A DNA stretch of 5,543 nucleotides, from assembly GCA_030018745.1 (NCBI GenBank), contig JASEHB010000189.1, positions 1-5,543 of the forward strand, given 5' to 3'. A program made the translations under genes and the position numbers. The notes below the pieces were generated by a model that was not told the DNA's origin, did no database searches, and saw only the letters and a program-made list of their open reading frames with translations. The first letter of the stretch is position 1. Each line of letters starts with the position of its first letter. Of the stretch, positions 1 to 4,873 are shown one piece after another. This DNA is from Desulfatibacillaceae bacterium. Its GTDB lineage: Bacteria > Desulfobacterota > Desulfobacteria > Desulfobacterales > Desulfatibacillaceae.

Positions 1-56
1 GGGAATAAAAACCCCTCCCCCCGCTGTTTTTTAAGTTTTGCAATTACTTTAGCCTA

Positions 57-995
57 TTATGCTTCTTCGCCCCTTTTGGCCTGGGCCTGCATCAGGGCAA
101 TGTCAACAGGCCTGCTTTCCTCTCCCCAGTAAAGGGTGCGGTGGGGGAAGGGTATTTCCACGCCTTTTTTGTCAAAGGCTTTTTTCAGGCGGCGGCGGTA
201 CTCCCTGCCCAAAGCCCACTGCTGGCCGGGCCTGGTTTTCAGCCGGGCGCGGATTATAACTGCGCTGTCGCCAAATTCATGCAGCCCAAAAATTTCAAGC
301 GGCTCGATTATATTTTGGGCAAAATCCGGGTCTGCGGCAAGCCCCTGGCCAACTTCAGCCATTATCTCCGTTACCTTATCCGTATCCTCCTTGTAGGCAA
401 CACCTATGTCAAAAACCATTGCAGACCAGGTTTTGGTCATGTTGGAAAGGCTGTTGACCTTACCGTTCTGAAAAATATGAACCGTGCCGGAGGGGTCCCG
501 CAGGATGATTGTCCTCATCCCGATATGCTCCACAAGTCCGCCTGTGCCGTTGACCACCGCCACATCCCCCACCCGCACCTGATCTTCCACCAGCATGAAG
601 ATTCCGGAAATGACATCCCGCACAAGCTCCTGGGCGCCAAAGCCAACAGCCAGGCCAACTATGCCTGCCCCGGCTATGAGCGGGGCAATATCAACGCCGA
701 ATTTGCGCATAAGCAGCATACCAACAATGATTGCCACAACTATACGCAAAGTCTTTAAAAAGATTCTCTGAAGGGTCGCAAGGCGCTTTTCCACCTCATT
801 GCAGTCAACATCGCAGCGGTTTTCCATGCGCTCCAGAGTTATTTTGCCCAGTTGCTTCACGGCAACATCAGAAAGACGCAGCAAAATCAGGGCCAGCACA
901 AAAATTATTACAATTGAAGGCCCGGAAACAATGAGCCAGTCAATTGCCCTATCCACCGACCTCTCCCAGAAACTCATCTCCATCCACTGCTCCAC
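57..995 (-). CDS. MscS-family small-conductance mechanosensitive ion channel
   Basis: This is a 312-residue inner-membrane channel of the MscS family, whose members open under membrane tension and release solutes during hypo-osmotic shock. Predicted membrane helices lie at about residues 22-41, 82-97 and 100-135. The third is the family's pore helix: it is rich in Gly and Ala (GAGIVGLAVGFGAQ, 109-122) and runs into the conserved segment ELVRDVISGIF (123-133) and then EDQVRVGD (137-144), where the beta domain begins. The cytoplasmic beta and alpha/beta vestibule domain covers about 140-290. The length is close to that of E. coli MscS (286 aa), so this is the compact three-helix type, not a large MscK/YbdG form. 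The start is GTG at 993-995, chosen because a perfect AGGAGG lies 7 nt upstream; in-frame ATGs at residues 5 and 7 are alternatives. It lies 42 nt downstream of the SRPBCC gene and is probably in the same transcript. The family call is firm; ion selectivity and the physiological trigger cannot be read. Confidence 0.93.
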   Translation of the reverse strand: MEQWMEMSFWERSVDRAIDWLIVSGPSIVIIFVLALILLRLSDVAVKQLGKITLERMENRCDVDCNEVEKRLATLQRIFLKTLRIVVAIIVGMLLMRKFGVDIAPLIAGAGIVGLAVGFGAQELVRDVISGIFMLVEDQVRVGDVAVVNGTGGLVEHIGMRTIILRDPSGTVHIFQNGKVNSLSNMTKTWSAMVFDIGVAYKEDTDKVTEIMAEVGQGLAADPDFAQNIIEPLEIFGLHEFGDSAVIIRARLKTRPGQQWALGREYRRRLKKAFDKKGVEIPFPHRTLYWGEESRPVDIALMQAQAKRGEEA

Positions 996-1002
996 AGCGA
1001 CA

Positions 1003-1008
1003 CCTCCT
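1003..1008 (-). promoter_or_regulatory. Ribosome binding site deciding the GTG start of the MscS gene
   Basis: The minus strand reads AGGAGG here, 7 nt before a GTG codon at 995-993. This perfect Shine-Dalgarno match supports the GTG start over the ATGs 12 and 18 nt further in. It also suggests the channel has its own efficient initiation rather than depending on translation of the upstream gene. Confidence 0.8.
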
Positions 1009-1037
1009 CTTGGGTCTAATCCTGCCTCAAATACGGC

Positions 1038-1673
1038 TTAACCGCCTGCCCTGGCTATCACATCCCGCACAGTCACCATGCCTGTCACCAGGCTTATGCC
1101 AACATCCAGGTCCGGCATGGCCTTCAAAAACTGCTTTATAATCCAGCCGCCGCTCTGATCCAGGCTGGCGTTAAGCCCGTAGCAGACAAGGGTTTTTTGG
1201 CCATCATCATGGGGAATAAGCTCCCAGCGGCAGGCCCCGCCCGCCAAAGCCCCCTTTTCGCCCTCGTTTGCCGCCTCTATAACGCCAGGCGGCATAAGCA
1301 CATGGCGCATGGAGTATTTTACCTTGATGCCGGGAATATCAAGCTCGTATGAAACCAGCATTTCATTGCCGTTCTTTTCCTGTATGCGGGTTTTTTTCAC
1401 GCGGGTCATGAACTTGGGGTAACTCTCATAATCCACAATGGTATCCCATATTTTTTCCCGTGGCGCATTTGCCAGGGCCATAATCGTAACCTGGGCAGGC
1501 GCGCCATCTTTTGCAGGGCAAACAAGCCCCAAAAGCCCCTTTGCCAAAAGGGGGGCAAGGGCCGCCGGATCAAGCTCGCCTGCAACAGAATCAAGCTCCA
1601 CAACGCGGGAGCCAATGGGCAGGGCCATGCCCCCGGCCAGTAAAAAGAGAGGGCTGGAAAGGGTTTGAATCAT
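1038..1673 (-). CDS. SRPBCC / polyketide-cyclase-like (START-fold) protein
   Basis: A 211-residue protein whose C-terminal ~150 residues fit the SRPBCC (START/Bet v1-like) superfamily of hydrophobic-ligand-binding proteins, subgroup polyketide cyclase/dehydrase and COQ10-like. The strongest sign is the segment at 62-90: a beta strand, then NAPREKIWDTIVDYESYPKF (69-88), the usual 'A-P-x-x-x-V-W-x-x-I-x-D-Y-x-x-Y-P' helix entry of this fold. A second strand pair (107-125) and a C-terminal helix (about 173-207, amphipathic) complete the expected pattern. The N-terminal ~60 residues are not part of the usual fold; residues 5-21 are hydrophobic but lack a basic n-region, so a signal peptide is doubtful. 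The ATG at 1673 has GAAAGG 8 nt upstream. It lies between the M50-like peptidase (104-nt gap) and MscS (42-nt gap), all on one strand. The ligand is unknown; a lipid or isoprenoid quinone role is possible from the family but not shown. Confidence 0.75.
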   Translation of the reverse strand: MIQTLSSPLFLLAGGMALPIGSRVVELDSVAGELDPAALAPLLAKGLLGLVCPAKDGAPAQVTIMALANAPREKIWDTIVDYESYPKFMTRVKKTRIQEKNGNEMLVSYELDIPGIKVKYSMRHVLMPPGVIEAANEGEKGALAGGACRWELIPHDDGQKTLVCYGLNASLDQSGGWIIKQFLKAMPDLDVGISLVTGMVTVRDVIARAGG

Positions 1674-1777
1674 AATAAAAACCTTTCTATTTGGCGGATT
1701 AACCAGGCCTTTTGTTAAGAGAAATCTGCTCCCTGTTTAGCTTGTGCTGTTACAGATGGGGAAAAGCTGATTTTTGC

Positions 1778-2623
1778 CTATCGCCAGATAATTCGCAGGC
1801 CCAAAAGAACCAGGGCTGCCAGAGCATTGAGGCAAAGGGCCAGAAAAAGCAGGGCGCAGGCTGTACCCAGGGATTTTCCGGCCTGGGCAAAAAAGCTGTC
1901 CGGCAGGCCCCAGGCCATGCAGAAGGCTGTTGCCAGAAAAATCAGAAGGGCAAGCATCAAAAGGCCTGCCAGGCCATTTTGTATGTCGGCAAGGCTTAAG
2001 CTTGCGGCTCCACCCCCGGCAAGCACAAGGTACAAAAAGGCCCAGAAGCGCCAGGAGGCAAGATTGTCAACGGTCAAAAAGGCCCCCAGAAACCCTGCCA
2101 GGGCTTTTGCTCCATCCCCTGCCAGTCCAAAGGCCCCGGCAGCAGTTCTAAAGGCATCCGGGCCAATTGCAAAGCCTGCAAGATGAGAAAAAGCGGTTTT
2201 CGGAAGCACAAAATATGCTGCCAGATAAATCAGGGCGGTTCCAATAAAAACAGGGCCAAGAGCAATAAAAAGGTTGCCTGCCGCCTGGAAAGGGTTTTTG
2301 GGGTTGTAGCTGTGGGTCACAAAGCCAAGCCTTTTGCCTGCCGGATCTGGATCAAAAAGGCGGATTTCTTTTATGCGGTGAAAAAAAACAAGGCACATGA
2401 CAGCATGGCCGATTTCGTGCAGGCTCACCGAAAGCCAGCCCAAAAGAGCCAGGTAGGCCCGTCTTCCAAGAAGCGCGACAAGGCTTTTTTGCAGGGAGGA
2501 TGCAGCCAGGTGCATGAAAAGGGCAAGAAGAAGAAAGGGGCCCAGGAGGCTCCCCATGTTGGCAATGGCCCGAAATGCCGCAGAAAGCAGAAAGGCGATT
2601 ATGTTTAAAATGCCCTCGGTCAT
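1778..2623 (-). CDS. M50-type (site-2-protease-like) integral membrane zinc metallopeptidase
   Basis: A 281-residue, very hydrophobic protein with about six to eight membrane segments (roughly 5-22, 25-43, 56-82, 117-139, 192-207, 216-239, 252-276). The zinc motif HEIGH (69-73) sits inside a membrane segment, as in the M50 site-2-protease family; His69 and His73 would bind zinc and Glu70 would be the catalytic base. A second conserved-looking segment, GNLFIALGPVFIG (116-128), matches the Gly/Pro-containing helix that follows in M50 proteins. The canonical third motif (N-x-x-P-x-x-x-L-D-G) is not present; SLADIQNG (210-217) with Asp213 at a membrane edge is the best candidate third ligand. There is no PDZ domain. 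It is the first minus-strand gene after the divergent region. The start ATG at 2621-2623 has only GGTGAG, 3 nt upstream, so initiation looks weak. Substrate unknown; anti-sigma-factor cleavage is a family role, not something seen here. A degenerate, non-proteolytic paralogue is possible. Confidence 0.75.
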   Translation of the reverse strand: MTEGILNIIAFLLSAAFRAIANMGSLLGPFLLLALFMHLAASSLQKSLVALLGRRAYLALLGWLSVSLHEIGHAVMCLVFFHRIKEIRLFDPDPAGKRLGFVTHSYNPKNPFQAAGNLFIALGPVFIGTALIYLAAYFVLPKTAFSHLAGFAIGPDAFRTAAGAFGLAGDGAKALAGFLGAFLTVDNLASWRFWAFLYLVLAGGGAASLSLADIQNGLAGLLMLALLIFLATAFCMAWGLPDSFFAQAGKSLGTACALLFLALCLNALAALVLLGLRIIWR

Positions 2624-2661
2624 GCCTCACCATTTATCTGTTAAGCAGGGGTTTACTGCTC

Positions 2662-2690
2662 CAAAATGGCACAATATGTTGTTTTGTCAA
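2662..2690 (-). promoter_or_regulatory. Possible promoter of the M50-like gene overlapped by an imperfect palindrome
   Basis: On the minus strand a perfect TTGACA (2690-2685) is followed after 16-17 nt by CATTTT or ATTTTG, a poor -10. The spacer between them is almost wholly an imperfect 25-bp palindrome (2662-2686) with outer arms CAAAA and TTTTG and further symmetric matches near its centre. A repressor or activator bound there would control this promoter. Only the -35 match and the symmetry are seen; the function is inferred. Confidence 0.25.
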
Positions 2691-2756
2691 GGATTTTCCT
2701 GACTGCCCATTAACAGGCGGCTCAAGAGCGGATTTTTTGCCTCCGCGTTTATGGCC

Positions 2757-2784
2757 TTGACAAACTTACGAGCTTTAATATATC
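2757..2784 (+). promoter_or_regulatory. Sigma70-type promoter for rpmF
   Basis: A perfect -35 TTGACA (2757-2762) is followed by a 16-nt spacer and a -10-like TATATC (2779-2784). Transcription would begin near 2791, giving a 5' leader of about 75 nt before the rpmF ATG. It is the only good plus-strand promoter seen upstream of the rpmF block, so it may also drive the downstream acyl-CoA dehydrogenase and fabG by read-through. Confidence 0.6.
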
Positions 2785-2853
2785 TGTAGCGTTTTACTGG
2801 GCATCAAAGGAGTTTGTCCCAAAAGGCATTTTATTTTAAATAGTTAGCTGCTT

Positions 2854-2859
2854 GAGGAG
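2854..2859 (+). promoter_or_regulatory. Ribosome binding site of rpmF
   Basis: GAGGAG lies 6 nt before the ATG at 2866. This strong match fixes the start of a gene that is otherwise easily missed because of its length. Confidence 0.8.
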
Positions 2860-2865
2860 TCTGTC

Positions 2866-3045
2866 ATGGCGCTACCAAAGAGAAAAACCAGCAAATCCAG
2901 GCGCGATATGCGCCGCACCCACTGGAAGCTGGCTGCACCCAGCGTGACCAAATGCCCCGAATGCGGGGACCCCAAAATGCCGCACCGCGTATGCCCCAAT
3001 TGCGGCAAATACAAGGGCCGCAGCGTTATTGAGGAAGCAGAATAG
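2866..3045 (+). CDS. rpmF: 50S ribosomal protein L32 (bL32)
   Basis: A 59-codon gene encoding ribosomal protein bL32, a small basic protein of the large subunit. The N-terminus MALPKRKTSKSRRDMRR (1-17) is the typical basic L32 tail (M-A-x-P-K-x-K-x-S-K-S-R-R). The C-terminal half is a complete zinc ribbon with Cys30, Cys33, Cys43 and Cys46 in CPECG and CPNCG knuckles, then GKYKGR (47-52). This is the zinc-binding (C+) form, not the Cys-less paralogue many bacteria make under zinc starvation. Length is normal (about 55-65 aa). It has a strong GAGGAG and a good promoter. In many bacteria rpmF is preceded by a DUF177/YceD gene and followed by plsX and fabH; neither is present here. Instead an M50-like gene diverges upstream and an acyl-CoA dehydrogenase follows after 172 nt. 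Confidence 0.97.
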   Translation: MALPKRKTSKSRRDMRRTHWKLAAPSVTKCPECGDPKMPHRVCPNCGKYKGRSVIEEAE

Positions 3046-3080
3046 GTCAATGGCGGCCCGCATTGTTGCGGGCCGCTGAC
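3046..3080 (+). terminator. Strong stem-loop right after the rpmF stop; possible terminator, attenuator or processing site
   Basis: Directly after the rpmF TAG there is a perfect 9-bp GC stem, GCGGCCCGC (3053-3061) with GCGGGCCGC (3068-3076), and a 6-nt loop ATTGTT. A second stem of 4 bp, GTCA (3046-3049) with TGAC (3077-3080), extends it past a 3-nt bulge. No U-tract follows at once; the first T-run (TTTT, 3101-3104) is 20 nt downstream. A classic intrinsic terminator is therefore not supported, and partial termination, Rho-aided termination or 3'-end protection after RNA cleavage is likelier. Confidence 0.5.
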
Positions 3081-3217
3081 GCTCACAACCGCTCCTGCTC
3101 TTTTCGAGACTCACACTCCATAAAGCGCCCCCGTTTATTTTTGCGGCAGCACAATGCAAAGCACCGCAGGCAAGGCCAGAACAGGGGCATTCCATAGCAA
3201 AACCAACGGGAAAAGGC

Positions 3218-4870
3218 ATGGCACAGCAAGCGGACGCACCTGTTGAGGTTCTGGACCCGGAAATGCTCGAAATGGTTTTGGAAACCGTGGAGCGCATTTC
3301 CAGGCAGCTCCTGCCAAAGGAAATCGTCCTGGCCCTGGACCGGGAGGAGCGCTTTCCCCAGGAAATCATTCGCACCCTTTTAGGGCCTGAAATCGGCCTC
3401 CAGCTTCTTTTCATTCCCACAGAATTTGGCGGCATGGGCGGAGGCACGGCAGACGGCTGCACGGTAACGCGGGCAATGGCCAGCATCTGCCTTGGGGTTT
3501 CCACAGCCTTTTTTGCCATACAGCTTGGCGCAGACCCCATTCTTGTTGCCGGAACAGATGCCCAAAAGGAAAAATGGCTGGGCAAAATAGCCGCGGGCCA
3601 GTCTCTTGTCGCCTATGCTGCAACAGAACCCCAGGCGGGCAGCAACCTTGCGGCCATAACCACAAAGGCCGAGCCGGGCAAGGATGAAAATGGGGCTGAC
3701 GGATATCGCATCACCGGCAGCAAGCAGTTCATATCCACCGGCGGTTACGCAGATTTTGTAACCGTTCTTGCCAACACGCCGGAAGGCCCAAGCTTTTTTA
3801 TTGTGGAAAAGGGCGCGCCCGGCTTTATGCCCGGCAAAGGCGAGGTGAAGCACGGCATAAGGGCCTCCAACACTTCACCCATTGTTTTTGACCAGGTTTT
3901 TGTGCCGGAGGAAAACCTGGTGGGTGCAGTACCCGGCCTTGGCTTGAAGCAGGCCAATGCGGTTTTCGGCAGAACCCGCCTCATGGTGGGCGCAATGGCT
4001 TTGGGCGCTTTGGATAAGGTTCTTTCCATAACCGTGCCCTATGCCCAAACACGCATACAGTTTTCCAGCCCTCTTTCCCAAAAGCAGGGCTACACCCACA
4101 AGCTTATTCTACCCAACTGGGTTGCGCGGGAAGCTGCCGCTGCGTTCATTGAGGATGTTGCCAGCCGTTTTGATGCAGGCGAAAACGACCTGGAAACCGA
4201 AGCCTCCATTGCCAAGTACTTTGCTTCCGAGGCAGCCAACAAGGCTGCGGATGACGGTATGCAGGCTCTTGGCGGCTACGGTTACATGGCAGAATACGAG
4301 GTTGAAAAAATAAAAAGGGATGTTAAGATAACCTGCATTTACGAGGGTACAAGCGAAATCCAGCAGAATATAATAGGAATGTTCCGCTGGAAAAAGAATT
4401 TCAAGACCAAGGGCGGCTTCTATAAGGATTTGGCCGCACAGATGGAAGCCCTTGATGGCCGTTATCCTTCGCTTGGGGCCGGGCATATTGCCCTTGCCGC
4501 AAGGGCCTGCGGGGTTGTCATTTCATTCATGCACGAGCACAAGCTCACAAAGCAGCAGGCAAGCCTTTTTGCAGCAGCAGACATGGTCACCCATGCGGAA
4601 GTCGGCGCAGCCCTGGCAAAAAAAGCCTTCCGGATGATGGAGGCCGGTGACGGCCAGCAGGAAATGATGGCGGATTGCTCAAGGATTTTTGCGCGGCAGG
4701 TTTGCAGCATTGTTGCAGACAGGGCTGTAAAAGCGGTTTTCGGGCCTGGCCTTATAAGCCCTGAAAAAGCCGCCTCCTTTATGGACGACATTTGCTTTTC
4801 CAGCCTCGTTGAGGCCACAACCGGGCTTTTTGCAGATATGGACTCTCTTTCCGGCAAGGTGTTTATTTAA
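3218..4870 (+). CDS. Acyl-CoA dehydrogenase family flavoprotein with long C-terminal extension
   Basis: A 550-residue FAD enzyme of the acyl-CoA dehydrogenase (ACAD) family, which makes the alpha-beta double bond in acyl thioesters and passes electrons to ETF. Order of parts: N-terminal helical domain (about 15-130), with the first signature ATEPQAGSN (135-143), beta domain (to about 245; FISTGGYADF at 171-180), and C-terminal helical domain holding the second signature, starting QALGGYGYM (349-357) and ending at Asp368. The catalytic base is Glu376 in IYEGTSEIQ (374-382). Common ACADs end near 380-400 residues; this one has about 150 more helical residues (395-550), as in VLCAD-type enzymes. 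The usual Asp of the first signature is Asn143. The ATG at 3218 is the first in frame, though its SD (AAAAGG ending 1 nt before it) is poorly spaced. It follows rpmF and precedes fabG by 3 nt, which suggests a role linked to fatty-acid synthesis; ordinary beta-oxidation remains possible. No etfAB is in view. Confidence 0.93.
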   Translation: MAQQADAPVEVLDPEMLEMVLETVERISRQLLPKEIVLALDREERFPQEIIRTLLGPEIGLQLLFIPTEFGGMGGGTADGCTVTRAMASICLGVSTAFFAIQLGADPILVAGTDAQKEKWLGKIAAGQSLVAYAATEPQAGSNLAAITTKAEPGKDENGADGYRITGSKQFISTGGYADFVTVLANTPEGPSFFIVEKGAPGFMPGKGEVKHGIRASNTSPIVFDQVFVPEENLVGAVPGLGLKQANAVFGRTRLMVGAMALGALDKVLSITVPYAQTRIQFSSPLSQKQGYTHKLILPNWVAREAAAAFIEDVASRFDAGENDLETEASIAKYFASEAANKAADDGMQALGGYGYMAEYEVEKIKRDVKITCIYEGTSEIQQNIIGMFRWKKNFKTKGGFYKDLAAQMEALDGRYPSLGAGHIALAARACGVVISFMHEHKLTKQQASLFAAADMVTHAEVGAALAKKAFRMMEAGDGQQEMMADCSRIFARQVCSIVADRAVKAVFGPGLISPEKAASFMDDICFSSLVEATTGLFADMDSLSGKVFI

Positions 4871-4873
4871 CCC

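Larger units (their letters stand above)
2624..2865. promoter_or_regulatory. Divergent intergenic region between the M50-like gene and rpmF
   Basis: This 242-bp AT-richer stretch separates two divergently transcribed genes, so it must hold promoters for both strands. The plus-strand promoter is convincing; the minus-strand one is weak. Two small interrupted palindromes lie on the minus-gene side: AGCAG/CTGCT arms at 2644-2648 and 2656-2660 (7-nt loop), and a 25-bp imperfect palindrome at 2662-2686. I see no conserved coding sequence in it. Confidence 0.7.

Noticed and set aside
1..56. Possible terminator after the MscS stop (G-run then TTTTT on the minus strand)
   Set aside because: The G-rich run has no matching C-rich arm nearby beyond 3 bp, so no stable stem can be drawn; the window edge may cut it.
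141..758. 205-codon open frame on the plus strand opposite the MscS gene
   Set aside because: It is antisense to a protein with clear family motifs, has no recognisable domain and is low in hydrophobic order; a shadow of the GC-rich codon pattern.
1674..1777. Possible promoter or terminator between the M50-like and SRPBCC genes
   Set aside because: No paired -35/-10 with sensible spacing and no stem-loop found on the minus strand; read-through from the M50-like gene is possible.
2183..2608. 141-codon plus-strand frame opposite the M50-like gene
   Set aside because: Its Lys/Arg-rich composition is simply the antisense of hydrophobic codons; no domain, and the minus-strand product has HEIGH and membrane helices.
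2723..2746. GCTC/GAGC inverted repeat followed by a T-run in the divergent region
   Set aside because: The loop would be only 2 nt and the stem 4 bp, too small for a terminator, and no plus-strand gene ends upstream of it.
2806..2843. AAAGGAG followed by a TTG-started 9-codon frame in the rpmF leader, a possible leader peptide
   Set aside because: Only 1 nt separates the SD-like sequence from the TTG, TTG is a rare start, and no attenuator structure follows.
3050..3079. Nine-codon ATG frame running through the post-rpmF hairpin
   Set aside because: No SD, lies wholly within the inverted repeat, and is explained by the stem-loop.
2872..3585. 237-codon open frame on the minus strand across rpmF and the start of the acyl-CoA dehydrogenase
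   Set aside because: It covers the whole L32 zinc ribbon and the post-rpmF hairpin in antisense, shows no known motif and is rich in Ser/Arg/Pro typical of antisense frames.
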